Assembly: GCF_010587385.1 (NCBI RefSeq)
Contig: NZ_CP047476.1
Location: forward strand, 1,116,001-1,180,000
Reading direction: 5' to 3'
Source of the DNA: Vibrio astriarenae
GTDB taxonomy: Bacteria; Pseudomonadota; Gammaproteobacteria; Enterobacterales; Vibrionaceae
DNA: 64,000 bases
Part shown: in pieces, positions 19,134-28,408 of the stretch
Layout: each line of letters opens with the position of its first letter
Numbering within the stretch: the stretch's first letter is position 1
Translations under genes and position numbers: made by a program
Notes under the pieces: model-generated
The model's database searches: none
What the model was told of the DNA's origin: nothing
Seen by the model: only the letters and a program-made list of their open reading frames with translations

Positions 19134-20336
19134 TTAGTTCAGAAAGTGGAGAAAAATCTCTATCACTAGCAAATTGGACAAATCGATAAAGAACGCTCCC
19201 ACCAAAGGCACAATAAAGTAGGCTTTTGGCGAGGCGCCATAGAATGAAGTCATACTGTTCATATTCAGCATTGCGGTTGGAGTTGCTCCCAAGCCAAAAC
19301 CAGCGTGTCCACTTGCCATCACCGCCGCATCATAATTTTGACCTAAAACCTTGTATGTCACACAAGTAACGAAAAACAGCGTGAACAATGTCTGTAGGGT
19401 TAGAATCACCATCAGAGGAGCAGCCATGTCAAATAACTGCCACAACTTAACCTCTAGTAAGGCCATCGAGAGAAAGATACTTAGTGACAGCGAGCTTGTT
19501 CGTTCGACTTGTCGCATCGCTACTTGAATCGGTTTGCTATCGTGAAACAGGGTTGAGAAACTAGCGCCAAGCAATAATGCATAGACAAAGTTCGGGATCA
19601 TATTGAGCCAGTGGTAATCCAAAGTTAAAACTAATTGATGAATCATCTGACTGAGCTCTACACAGCAAGCTAATAACACGATACTTGCCATATAATCTGC
19701 GACACGATGTGTTTCTGCTTCCGCTCGTTGATTTTGAGCATGCGAATGGGTTTTCTTGGGTGTAATTAGCCCCTTTTTCTCGACAAGGTACGTGCCTAAA
19801 GGCGCGCCAATAATACCGCCTATCACTAAGCCAAACGTTGCACAAGCCATTGCGATTTCAAGCGCGTTACTGACTCCAAACTCATCATGAAACATCGTCG
19901 CCCAAGCGGCTCCCGTCCCATGGCCACCAGATAACGTGATTGAGCCTGTCATCAACCCTAGCTTCGGTTCTAAACCGAGGAAAGAAGCGGCAGAGACGCC
20001 AATAAGATCTTGAAAGATAATGTAAACCACTGCGGTCGCAAGAAATACAACGAACAGTTTTCCACCTTTCATTAGTTGACGAATATTGGCATTGAGACCA
20101 ATGCCTGCAAAGAACATCAGCATTAACGTGTCTTTAAGCGGTAGCTCGAACGCCAGTTCTATGCCCAGTCGATGCAAGCAAGCAGTGACGAGTGCCGCTA
20201 AGACACCGCCAATAACCGGGCCAGGTATATGATATTTGAGCAATAATGGGGTGTTTTTCTTAATTAATTCACCGAAAAACAGCGTCAGAAGTGCAAGCAG
20301 TGCCGAAAGAACTGCATTGATGGGGATAATATTCAT
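19134..20336 (-). CDS. gltS: Sodium/glutamate symporter
   Basis: A 400-residue ESS-family glutamate:Na+ symporter. About ten TM helices; the two characteristic reentrant motifs are seen as GGHGTGAAWATMF (about residue 145) and SGHAGFGLGATPTAMLNM (about 340). The start is MNIIPINAVLSAL at 20336. It precedes pdxY by 113 bases and the two are separated by the palindromic operator, so pdxY probably has its own promoter. It supplies glutamate from outside. Confidence 0.93.
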   Translation of the reverse strand: MNIIPINAVLSALLALLTLFFGELIKKNTPLLLKYHIPGPVIGGVLAALVTACLHRLGIELAFELPLKDTLMLMFFAGIGLNANIRQLMKGGKLFVVFLATAVVYIIFQDLIGVSAASFLGLEPKLGLMTGSITLSGGHGTGAAWATMFHDEFGVSNALEIAMACATFGLVIGGIIGAPLGTYLVEKKGLITPKKTHSHAQNQRAEAETHRVADYMASIVLLACCVELSQMIHQLVLTLDYHWLNMIPNFVYALLLGASFSTLFHDSKPIQVAMRQVERTSSLSLSIFLSMALLEVKLWQLFDMAAPLMVILTLQTLFTLFFVTCVTYKVLGQNYDAAVMASGHAGFGLGATPTAMLNMNSMTSFYGASPKAYFIVPLVGAFFIDLSNLLVIEIFLHFLN

Positions 20337-20469
20337 TTAAAGTAACCAATACTAAGATGTGACTTAATAACTACGGTTATCCTATTTGAATAATAGAAAA
20401 TTAAATAATCTAGAGTAGAGGATGAAACCCTTCAAATGATCTTAAAAATCACTATACATTTATAGACAA

Positions 20470-20494
20470 AGCCAATAGAAATTATCTATTGGCT
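20470..20494 (-). terminator. Hairpin after the BIG2 protein gene
   Basis: Perfect 10-bp stem AGCCAATAGA/TCTATTGGCT with a five-base loop, 32 bases beyond the stop. The T-run on the minus strand is short (TTT), so termination is probable rather than sure. Confidence 0.6.
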
Positions 20495-20525
20495 TATAGT
20501 CTTAGCGAATTAACTAACGATTTAG

Positions 20526-21395
20526 TTACTCGACGGTCACTACCACTGGCTCGATCGATTGCAGTCCAGCAGCGATTGGATAAACGACAGCTGAGCCAGG
20601 CGCTAGCGCAACGATCGCTTGATTATCTGAAGTAGCGCGAACAATGTTCGGGTTGTCTATCACCCAACCATCAATATGGTCGATGTCTTTCATGCTGCCA
20701 CTATTATGTAGGCCACGGATAGAAGGAGTAAACTGTGAGCCAGGTGACATCGTCGTACTGCTTGGGAAAGGCATTATCCACTGGAATTCAGACTCACCTT
20801 CAGTAACATCAATACGAATCTCTTCAGAGCGAACACCTTCAGCTCTTGCGATTAGGAGTCCATAACCTTCTTCATGTGCGGTAACAAGACCTTTGTCATC
20901 GACACTTAATTCTTGAGAAGAGTTTACTGTTTGCCATTGAACCGATGTCGTCACGTTCTCTTCAGAGCCATCTGAGAATGTCGCGTATGCTTCTGCTTGT
21001 AAAGAATCACCCACAACCATATTTCGAATTGGGAACTCTACTGAAATCGCCTCAATAACAGCTTCGCCAACCTTTACCGTCGCTGGGCTAGCTGCTTCCA
21101 CACCTTTGTAAGTCGCTGAAATTAAGCTCAGGCCAGTTTTCGCGCCAAATACAACGCCATTTTCAGAGATAGGTGCGACTTCAGGGTTTGTACTTGTCCA
21201 AATAACACCTTCCGGTTGCATTTCATAGCCATCACTGTAAAACACGCGTGCTGACATTGGTCTTGTCACACCAGAGTCAATAGTGACACTGTAAGGGGCG
21301 ACGAAAACCTCAAGAACTTCACGCTCTTCAGCGACTGCTGAAACACTAAGCGCTGAAATGACACTTGCCGTAAGTAGGCTGTTTAACTTCCACAT
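20526..21395 (-). CDS. Secreted protein with bacterial Ig-like (BIG2) domains
   Basis: A 289-residue exported protein; the signal peptide ends at VSAVAEE. Two BIG2-like modules are visible at about residues 27-110 (VFYSDGYEMQPEGVIWTSTNPEVAPISENGVV.. type pattern) and 115-195 (ATFSDGSEENVTTSVQWQT), each with the W-x-S/T and G-x-V-x-A pattern, and a degenerate third to the C-terminus. No membrane anchor or lipobox. It is probably a periplasmic or secreted structural/adhesive protein; it stands alone and its role is unknown. Confidence 0.75.
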   Translation of the reverse strand: MWKLNSLLTASVISALSVSAVAEEREVLEVFVAPYSVTIDSGVTRPMSARVFYSDGYEMQPEGVIWTSTNPEVAPISENGVVFGAKTGLSLISATYKGVEAASPATVKVGEAVIEAISVEFPIRNMVVGDSLQAEAYATFSDGSEENVTTSVQWQTVNSSQELSVDDKGLVTAHEEGYGLLIARAEGVRSEEIRIDVTEGESEFQWIMPFPSSTTMSPGSQFTPSIRGLHNSGSMKDIDHIDGWVIDNPNIVRATSDNQAIVALAPGSAVVYPIAAGLQSIEPVVVTVE

Positions 21396-21838
21396 TTTAA
21401 AAATACTCCACTGAAATAGACCATCTAGCGTGACAGTCGTTGAATTATATTAGGGCTCGCTGTTGAGCTGCTAAATATTAACGACGAGAAATGGAGAAGT
21501 GGTAGCGCTAAAAAAAAGTCGCAAAATGGACTTAATTATTTTAAATCAAACAATATAGGAACAATATATAAACATAAATCAACCTATCGCCTACAAACGT
21601 GACTTGAAACTGTTTTCTCTAGTGAGCTATCTGGAAGCAAGATCAAAAAGATAGGATATAAATGCAAGGTAATTTAGAACACATAAATGAAGGGCGTGAA
21701 TATCGTTTGTCTACTTTTGCAAATAGGTCACATTCTAACAGTTCTTGTCAAAACGCCACTGTTATGTAAACCACCAGACATCCCGCATCGTGGGAATCCA
21801 CTTCCACCTTGTATATACCACTTGAAACAATGTTCAAA
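21396..21838. other. Gene-free AT-rich interval
   Basis: About 440 bases between the BIG2 gene and the aspD terminator. I see no supported ORF, RNA gene or repeat. The part next to 21395 must hold the BIG2 promoter. Confidence 0.4.
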
Positions 21839-21841
21839 ACG

Positions 21842-21866
21842 AAAAAAGCCCCGCATTAGCAGGGCT
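21842..21866 (-). terminator. Rho-independent terminator after aspD
   Basis: Stem AGCCC/GGGCT with flanking T6 on the minus strand, 25 bases beyond the aspD stop. It closes the aspT-aspD operon. Confidence 0.75.
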
Positions 21867-21890
21867 ATATTCAATGTGCTTTAGTATCGA

Positions 21891-23486
21891 TTAAGCTGAA
21901 AACTCTTGAAAGTACTCATCAAGTACAGTGCGAGTTGCACGGCCAATCAACTCATACTCGTGGTGAGTTAGGTTCGCTAGTGAAACACGTACTGAAGCGT
22001 GAACAGTGTCGAAGCCTTTACCAGGTAGTAGAATTACGCCGGTTTCGTGAGCAAGGCGGAATAGGAAGTCTTTGCCTTTCTCGTTTGCTTTGAACCATTC
22101 AACGAACTCTTCACCGTAAAGTTTGCCACCTAGAGTGTCTAGCTCTAGTAGTGTGTAGTAATCCACACGATCTTTGTTCTCTTCGATCTCTACACCCATG
22201 TTTTTGTATAGCGTAGTGTAACGTTCACGAATGATGCGTTTACATGCTGCTTTATAGCTACCTTCTGAGTCCATTAGACAAGTTAGAGCAAACATTGCCA
22301 TCTGTACTTGTTGAGGTAGAGATAAACCTGCAGTGTGGTTAAGCGCTACGCTGCGGCTGTCTGCTACGATGCGGTCGATGAACTTGATTTCACGTGGCTC
22401 TGGAGTCAGTGTTTTGTAGCGGTCATCTAGTTGGCACTGTTTCTCTTCGCTGAATGAACGAAGTGTATCGTCAAACACGTTTTTGTGTTGAATACCGATA
22501 GTGCCTAGACGCCAGCCTGTTGCACCGAAGTATTTTGAGAACGAGTAAACACATAGTGTGTTGTATGGCAGTGTTGCAAATAGAGACACGAAGTCATCGG
22601 CAAAGGTACCGTATACATCATCAGTGATGATGAAGAGGTCGCTGCGCTGCTCATTAACGAAGTTTGCTAGGTTATCCATCGTCTCATCAGAGAACTTCAC
22701 TGATGCAGGGTTTGCAGGGTTAACCACACACAGTAGTTTGATCTCTTTGTCAGCCAGTTTTTCGATTTCTGACATTGGTAGCTGCCATGTTGTCTCATCA
22801 AGACGTAGCTCTACGATTTCTAGTTCGTACTCTGACAACTCTGGGATCTCTAGGTAAGGCGTAAAGATTGGCGTGATTAGCGCAACTTTGTCACCTTTTT
22901 TCAATAGACCGTTGTTGAACATGGTTTGGAATGTGTACGTCATAGATGCCGTACCGCCTTCAGTAGCGAACAGGTCAAAGTCAGTCGTCATTGGCATTGG
23001 GCCGTACATCTCTTCTGCGATGTATTGCTTAACGACTTTCTCAATGTTTACTAGCATGCGTGGTGGTACTGGGTAGTTACACGCTAGGTAAGCCAATACA
23101 AGTTCGTTTAAGAATGCTTGTTTCTCGATGCCTAGACGATCTTTTGCGTAGCTGACTGCACGCTGGATGAAATCTACACCTTTGTCACCAGAGAACTCTT
23201 TTGCAAACGTATCGAAACGCTCAACGATGCCAACACCATCAGGGATACCACCGAAGTCACCACCAAGGTATGCGTAGTTACGCTCTGCTTCAGCAACGGC
23301 GAACTCTCCAAGACGGATAAACGCTTTACGTGGCAGTGTTGCTAGGAAGTTAGGGTTACCACGACCCGCGTCAAGTAGTGCACGGTCTGGAACAGTTTGA
23401 GCCACTTCAATCAGTTTGTCTTTTAGCTCGAATGGGCTTAGGTCTGCGAATTTTGAGAAATCGATAGTTGAAGTTTGAGTAGTCAT
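21891..23486 (-). CDS. aspD: Aspartate 4-decarboxylase (bifunctional with aspartate aminotransferase)
   Basis: A 531-residue fold-type I PLP enzyme that converts L-aspartate to L-alanine and CO2, using up one cytoplasmic proton. Landmarks: TPIFTPYLEIPEL, VNPANPASVKFS (the N-P-x-N-P motif), the ITDDVYGTF Asp-x-x-Tyr pair, and the Schiff-base Lys in YSFSKYFGATGWRLG. The C-terminal LPGKGFDTVHASVRVSLAN has the substrate-binding Arg. Full length for AspD. It follows aspT by 89 bases in the same operon; together they exchange aspartate for alanine and create proton motive force. Confidence 0.94.
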   Translation of the reverse strand: MTTQTSTIDFSKFADLSPFELKDKLIEVAQTVPDRALLDAGRGNPNFLATLPRKAFIRLGEFAVAEAERNYAYLGGDFGGIPDGVGIVERFDTFAKEFSGDKGVDFIQRAVSYAKDRLGIEKQAFLNELVLAYLACNYPVPPRMLVNIEKVVKQYIAEEMYGPMPMTTDFDLFATEGGTASMTYTFQTMFNNGLLKKGDKVALITPIFTPYLEIPELSEYELEIVELRLDETTWQLPMSEIEKLADKEIKLLCVVNPANPASVKFSDETMDNLANFVNEQRSDLFIITDDVYGTFADDFVSLFATLPYNTLCVYSFSKYFGATGWRLGTIGIQHKNVFDDTLRSFSEEKQCQLDDRYKTLTPEPREIKFIDRIVADSRSVALNHTAGLSLPQQVQMAMFALTCLMDSEGSYKAACKRIIRERYTTLYKNMGVEIEENKDRVDYYTLLELDTLGGKLYGEEFVEWFKANEKGKDFLFRLAHETGVILLPGKGFDTVHASVRVSLANLTHHEYELIGRATRTVLDEYFQEFSA

Positions 23487-23575
23487 AATAAATGCCTCTA
23501 TTTTTCGAAATTTAGGTAAGACGATCCCCTCCCTATATGTGGTGGTTAGGGATCTGTCTGATATTTGTTTTTGAA

Positions 23576-25291
23576 TTACATGCCAGCGTTAACAGTGATA
23601 ATGCCGACGATAATTGGCCCCCAAAGGGTAAGCAGTACGTTCGCTACTGCGTAAGTCACTGTGAATGAGAATACTGGTGTTGCATTACCTGTTTTCTCCA
23701 TCAGTGCGGCAAACGCTGGGTTTGCACTTCGACCACCAGTCACACAACCAAGTGCTTCGACTGGGTTCTTAATTCCCAAAATAAAGTATGAGAAGAAGAA
23801 CGAAATAATCTGTGGAATAATCGTGACACCTGCACCCAAGAACAGAAGTGTCATACCGTGTTCTTTGATAGTGTCCACTGCCTGAGGGCCAGCCTCTAGA
23901 CCTACGATGCCGACGAATGCTGCTAGACCGAAGTCTCTGATAAACCCTGCAGCAGACTCTGGGAACTGTGCCACATGTGGGTTACGGCTTCTCAACCAAC
24001 CAACAATCAAGCCAGAGACTAGGCAGCCCGCACCAGAACCAATCGTTACTGGGATACCTGCAATTTTGAAGCTGATAAGACCAATCAATAGACCCAGTAC
24101 CATACCCAAGCCAAGGACAATGAAGTCTGTCATGGTTGCCGAGTTCATTGGCTTACCGATCGTGCCTTGAACACGGTTGATGTCGCTTGGAGAACCCGTT
24201 AATTGGATAACATCGTTTTTCTTGATAACAAGGTCTGAAGTCACTGGAATCGATGCGCCTTCACGGATGTAATCAGTCACATAAACGCCACGGTAAGTGC
24301 CTTTGTTTGCCTCAGACTTAACTTGACCAAGCGTACGGCCAATCAGTTTTTTGTTATCTGCAATCAGCTGGCGGTTCTCTTCAATCACTTCGTAATCTTC
24401 AGGAAGTACAACCTCTGAACCGATAGACTCACCTTGGATTTGACCAATCGCACGGCGTGTTCCTGTGATGACAAGTACATCACCTTGTTGAAGTTTGGTG
24501 AATTTGTCCGCTTCGATTGCTTTGCCGTTGCGCTCAATCACTTCAATACACGCATTAACAGAATCTTGATTAATCTGTGTCAGCGTTAAGCCGTTAATCT
24601 TGCTCTCTGCATTTACTTCAAATGCACGAGTCTCTAACTTAGTCATTGCATTGAACTGACCTGCGCCAAGTTCAGCTTTGCCATCTGAGTTTGCTTCAGC
24701 CATTTTGATTGCTTCAGCACGGATGTCCCACTTCATAATGGTTGGGAATACCCAAGTCACCATTAGGATTGGACCTAAAGAACCAAAGATGTAAGTCACC
24801 GCGTAGCCAACCGCTACGTTCGTTTGCATTAGGTGTTTCGCTTCTTCAGTCAAGCCACCTAGACGACCGATTGCATCACCCGCAGTACCAATAATTGCTG
24901 ATTGAGTTAGACCACCAGCGGCTAGACCTGCTGCGGTACCTCTATCAAGATCAAAGATCCAAGCAGCAGCGAGTACACACAATAAACCTGATACCGTCAT
25001 AACGACTGCGGAAAGCAGAATATTGATGGTTTTAAAGTTCAGTGCTTTAAAGAACTGCGCGCCGCCTTGGTAACCTACTGCGTAGATAAATAGCGCAAAG
25101 AAAATACTTTTAACGCCTGGGTCAATATGTACACCAAATTGCCCAATAACTACGCCCATTAATAGAGTACCTGCAACACCACCAAGTACAAAACGACCGA
25201 TAGTGATTTTACCTACAAGGTAACCCAGAGAAAGGGTAATAAACAAAGCAATAAATGGCGACAAGTTAAACAAATCTGAAATAATATTCAT
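23576..25291 (-). CDS. aspT: Aspartate:alanine antiporter
   Basis: A 571-residue AAE-family transporter. Two homologous membrane halves (about residues 1-170 and 385-571), each with five to six TM helices and a glycine-rich motif (AAGLAAGGLTQSAIIGTAGDA in the first, TGGRSANPAF in the second), flank a large cytoplasmic part with two TrkA-C/RCK-C domains (about 205-290 and 295-375). It imports aspartate and exports alanine made by AspD; the charge difference makes the exchange electrogenic. First gene of the aspT-aspD operon, with a copy of the shared palindrome 138 bases upstream. Confidence 0.94.
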   Translation of the reverse strand: MNIISDLFNLSPFIALFITLSLGYLVGKITIGRFVLGGVAGTLLMGVVIGQFGVHIDPGVKSIFFALFIYAVGYQGGAQFFKALNFKTINILLSAVVMTVSGLLCVLAAAWIFDLDRGTAAGLAAGGLTQSAIIGTAGDAIGRLGGLTEEAKHLMQTNVAVGYAVTYIFGSLGPILMVTWVFPTIMKWDIRAEAIKMAEANSDGKAELGAGQFNAMTKLETRAFEVNAESKINGLTLTQINQDSVNACIEVIERNGKAIEADKFTKLQQGDVLVITGTRRAIGQIQGESIGSEVVLPEDYEVIEENRQLIADNKKLIGRTLGQVKSEANKGTYRGVYVTDYIREGASIPVTSDLVIKKNDVIQLTGSPSDINRVQGTIGKPMNSATMTDFIVLGLGMVLGLLIGLISFKIAGIPVTIGSGAGCLVSGLIVGWLRSRNPHVAQFPESAAGFIRDFGLAAFVGIVGLEAGPQAVDTIKEHGMTLLFLGAGVTIIPQIISFFFSYFILGIKNPVEALGCVTGGRSANPAFAALMEKTGNATPVFSFTVTYAVANVLLTLWGPIIVGIITVNAGM

Positions 25292-25428
25292 AACTCAATC
25301 ACTCTATATTCATAAATTAACTTAACCAAAGGATTGGATAAGATTTAAAGTTAAACTTAATTTTCCGTCTCACTGCTTAGCGAGTGAGGCCATAATATTC
25401 AGGTCGGCGATAAACCCACAATTCAGTT

Positions 25429-25447
25429 TGATGGACAAGATCCACAC
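25429..25447. promoter_or_regulatory. Shared palindromic operator, copy 3 (aspT-aspD)
   Basis: TGATGGACAAGATCCACAC: the left arm and the AAGATCCA core match copy 2, the last three bases of the right arm diverge. It is 138 bases upstream of the aspT start. Confidence 0.55.
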
Positions 25448-25597
25448 CAGAACCAAATACTGCACCAAACAATGACTAAACATCTAATTTAATTAACTTT
25501 TATTCTATTTGAAAAATCTCAGTATTTTTTGAAATTAGTGAAATAACACCCCTAAAGAGGTACACGGGAGACGCTGCCTTTTAATAAAGCGTTCATG

Positions 25598-25616
25598 TGA
25601 TGGATCTAGTCCATCC
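25598..25616. promoter_or_regulatory. Shared palindromic operator, copy 4 (efflux operon)
   Basis: TGATGGATCTAGTCCATCC: the dyad GGAT/ATCC variant, with both outer arms (TGATGG, CCATCc) kept. It is 68 bases before the DUF1656 gene and 307 bases before aspT, so it could act on either promoter. Confidence 0.55.
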
Positions 25617-25683
25617 AATGCGATTACTTACTCTCTCTATATATAGTTAAAATATCGGCAACTAAAATGAAGAGGATGCAACT

Positions 25684-25887
25684 ATGCCTCATGAGATTGC
25701 TTGGGGGGAAATTTACACTCCCCCTCTACTAATTGTTGTCGCGATTTCCTACGTTATTTGCTCATTATTATTTTCAGTAGCGATTCGTCTAGGCGCGCAC
25801 AAATATATCGCTTCACCCGCAATAGCAGAGCTCAGCCTCTTTATTATCTGTTGTGGTGCTGTTAGCAAGTTTATTCCCGTATTCTAA
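25684..25887 (+). CDS. DUF1656 small inner-membrane protein (AaeX-like)
   Basis: A 67-residue protein with two TM helices (about 12-32 and 45-62) and the conserved N-terminal PHEI..GEIYTPPLL pattern of DUF1656. It is the first gene of a three-gene operon with a membrane fusion protein and an FUSC permease, the same order as E. coli aaeXAB. AaeX itself has no assigned activity. AGAGGATGC precedes the ATG. Confidence 0.85.
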   Translation: MPHEIAWGEIYTPPLLIVVAISYVICSLLFSVAIRLGAHKYIASPAIAELSLFIICCGAVSKFIPVF

Positions 25888-25896
25888 GGAAACAAC

Positions 25897-26760
25897 ATGT
25901 TTAAACGTTCCATCATCACTTCTGTACTGGCGTTGATTGCGATAGTTGTCGTTTTTACACAGTATGAAACTTATACGCACAACCCATGGACACGAGATGG
26001 CCAAGTACGCGCCTATGTCATTGAGGTGACTCCACGTGTTACTGGACAAGTCACGCATATCGCTATATCAGATAACTCTCGTGTAGAGAAAGGCGATTTG
26101 TTGTTCGAGATCGACTCAAGAATGTACAAAGCCAATGTTTCAAAAACGGTCGCCGCAGAGAAGCAAGCCAGAGCTCTCGTTGCTAAAGCAAAAAATGAAG
26201 AACAGCGCTCAATTCGATTAGAGAAAAGAACGCCAGGTTCAGTACCAGTGTTGACGTTAAACAACCTGGCTAACGCCGTGGAGACTGCACAAGCCAACCT
26301 TGAGGCCGCCACTGCGCTCGTTGAGGAAGCCAAGCTGAACCTGCAATACACCAAGGTGTATGCACCCACCGATGGCTTTATCACTAACTTTAACCTGCGT
26401 GAAGGCTCGCATGTCATCGCTAACAGCCCTGTTGTCGCCTTGATCGATGAAGACAGTTTCTGGATCGAGGGTTTCTTCAAAGAAACTGACTTGCAAGGTG
26501 TTGATCCTGGTGATGAAGCTCTCGTCACCCTGCTAATGCACGATGAAGTTGTGATTGAAGGAGAGATCAAAAGCATTGGTTACGGCATTTCGAAATCAGA
26601 TGGCAGCACAGGCAACGCATTACTTCCGAATGTCAATCCGAACTTCCAGTGGATTCGCCTCGCTCAGCGTATCCCAATCAAAATCAAGCTAGATAACGTG
26701 CCTGAAGGCGTTCAACTACGCGTTGGCACAACAGCATCGGTTAAAATCATCAAAGAGTAA
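25897..26760 (+). CDS. HlyD-family membrane fusion protein (AaeA-like efflux subunit)
   Basis: A 287-residue periplasmic adaptor with one N-terminal TM anchor (residues 5-25). The biotinyl-lipoyl-like half-motifs are split by an alpha-hairpin: PRVTGQVTHIAISDNSRVEKGDLLFEID (about 45-75) and YAPTDGFITNFNLREGSHV (about 145-165), followed by a beta-barrel domain. It is typical of AaeA/EmrA-type adaptors that join an inner-membrane pump to TolC. It sits nine bases after the DUF1656 gene and eight before the FUSC permease. Confidence 0.88.
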   Translation: MFKRSIITSVLALIAIVVVFTQYETYTHNPWTRDGQVRAYVIEVTPRVTGQVTHIAISDNSRVEKGDLLFEIDSRMYKANVSKTVAAEKQARALVAKAKNEEQRSIRLEKRTPGSVPVLTLNNLANAVETAQANLEAATALVEEAKLNLQYTKVYAPTDGFITNFNLREGSHVIANSPVVALIDEDSFWIEGFFKETDLQGVDPGDEALVTLLMHDEVVIEGEIKSIGYGISKSDGSTGNALLPNVNPNFQWIRLAQRIPIKIKLDNVPEGVQLRVGTTASVKIIKE

Positions 26761-26768
26761 GGTGGAAC

Positions 26769-28136
26769 ATGTTTAGTCGGTCTACACAAGAAGCGATCAA
26801 AGTCGGACTTGCAATCAGTATTTCAATAGCACTAGCGATCTTTTTCCAATGGGAGAAACCCTATTGGGCGGGTATCACCGTTATTGTACTGGCACTCAAT
26901 GAGACATTTGGGCATTCCATGCTCAAGGGACGCAACCGTATATTGGGTACACTTTTGGGTATTAGTGTAGGCATCACTTTAGTCAGCTTTTTCTCGCAAG
27001 ACCGATTTCTGTTTCTCAGCCTACTAACGCTGTATTTAGGCACTTGCATGGTGCTCTATAACCACGTTTTCTATGGCTACGCGTTTAAAATCAGTGTTCC
27101 CGTCTGCTTTATCATCGCGAGCATTGGTGGGTTTGACAGTGTCACTACCTTTGATTTAGTGGTGCTTCGCATTCAAGAAACACTCTTAGGCGTGACGGTA
27201 TTTTCATTTATCTACCGATTTGTCTGGCCACACAACACTGAAGAGGTGTTCTTTTCGCTTTTCGACCAACTGAAAGCAAAACTCATCAATATTGATGAAC
27301 AAGGGTCAAGCATAAGCGTGCATAAATTGCGTTCAGAGCTTGAGGCGGCAAAACTGCAAGCTGAAAAATTGCACGAGATATTGCTGGTTCCTCTCACTCA
27401 CAGTCATACCCTGCAGAACCAATATGAGCTTTGGTATAAACGGGTGATGGTGCTAGTGGTATTCATTGACTATCGTTTGCAGTGTCTCAATGCCAGTCAT
27501 GATTGTGATACCCCAACATTAAACTTGAACAAAATCATAAGCTCAGAAGAGCTTCGAGATCTCAACGCATCCAGTGAACGCTATTTCTCGATTGTCGAAT
27601 CACGCTTTCACTCTATCGAGCAACATGTGAAAGAGAACTATCGTCAACAGACATTGAGTAAGAACAACTTTATCCGAGCGTTAAAAGGGATGAGTATGTT
27701 CGTCACAGGATTGATGATATGGATCTATTTACCCGTACCTATTGGGCCGATGTTTCCTATGGTGATGGGTATCTTTTCCTGCATGCTGCCGTCTTTGCCT
27801 GATGAAATGATGAAACACGCATTCTATGGAGTGATCGTCTTTGGCTTTGTGTTTAGTGCCCAATACGTACTATTAATGCCTACTTTTACTGAGCTTTGGC
27901 AGCTCTGTGGATTGTATTTCATTAATACGTTCTTCTTGTGGAAAATCTTTTCTTCTCCTAAATATGGTGTCTATCGCGTTTTGGGTGGCAACCTCATGAT
28001 GATTATGACGATGGGAGCGCTGCACTTGACGCCGGTTTACAGTGTCGACACTTCTATTTCTATGCTGGTGTGTGTCATGTTGGCTCTGTTGGTGGCACGT
28101 TTCTTCACTGATTTGTACAAACCACTACTAAAATAA
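26769..28136 (+). CDS. FUSC-family aromatic acid efflux permease (AaeB-like)
   Basis: A 455-residue membrane protein with two TM blocks (about residues 10-155 and 310-450) separated by a cytoplasmic helical region, the layout of the FUSC/AaeB family. The WAGITVIVLALNETFGHSMLKGRNRILGT segment is the family motif. It is shorter than E. coli AaeB (about 650), like the YdhK subgroup. With the two preceding genes it probably exports aromatic carboxylic acids or related weak acids; substrate is inferred from family only. Confidence 0.87.
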   Translation: MFSRSTQEAIKVGLAISISIALAIFFQWEKPYWAGITVIVLALNETFGHSMLKGRNRILGTLLGISVGITLVSFFSQDRFLFLSLLTLYLGTCMVLYNHVFYGYAFKISVPVCFIIASIGGFDSVTTFDLVVLRIQETLLGVTVFSFIYRFVWPHNTEEVFFSLFDQLKAKLINIDEQGSSISVHKLRSELEAAKLQAEKLHEILLVPLTHSHTLQNQYELWYKRVMVLVVFIDYRLQCLNASHDCDTPTLNLNKIISSEELRDLNASSERYFSIVESRFHSIEQHVKENYRQQTLSKNNFIRALKGMSMFVTGLMIWIYLPVPIGPMFPMVMGIFSCMLPSLPDEMMKHAFYGVIVFGFVFSAQYVLLMPTFTELWQLCGLYFINTFFLWKIFSSPKYGVYRVLGGNLMMIMTMGALHLTPVYSVDTSISMLVCVMLALLVARFFTDLYKPLLK

Positions 28137-28408
28137 TCGCGAACAAAACAATTTAATGCTCTGATTTTACGTGGATTTGTCTCATTTTAATCCCTTGTGT
28201 GGATATCGTCCTACATAAGGGATTAACACCATTCTCGCACCATCTTTAAGATACCCCCATCTCAACAGCTACTGACGAACGTCGTAGCGCAATTCTTCTT
28301 TTCGAATTACCGAAAAAAGAGGTAACCAACCAGCGAACAAGGTGTGTTCACTGATTCTTTACCAAGTAAGACGCCATAGCCTTGGCCTCTTATTGGATGA
28401 GTAGCGAT

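Larger units (their letters stand above)
25292..25683. other. Divergent promoter region between aspT and the efflux operon
   Basis: A 392-base gap between two divergent operons. It holds two of the four 19-bp palindromes, one nearer aspT, one nearer the DUF1656 gene, in otherwise AT-rich sequence. No ORF is supported. Confidence 0.6.

Noticed and set aside
26013..26576. 187-codon minus-strand ORF
   Set aside because: Antisense to the HlyD-family gene; no independent support.
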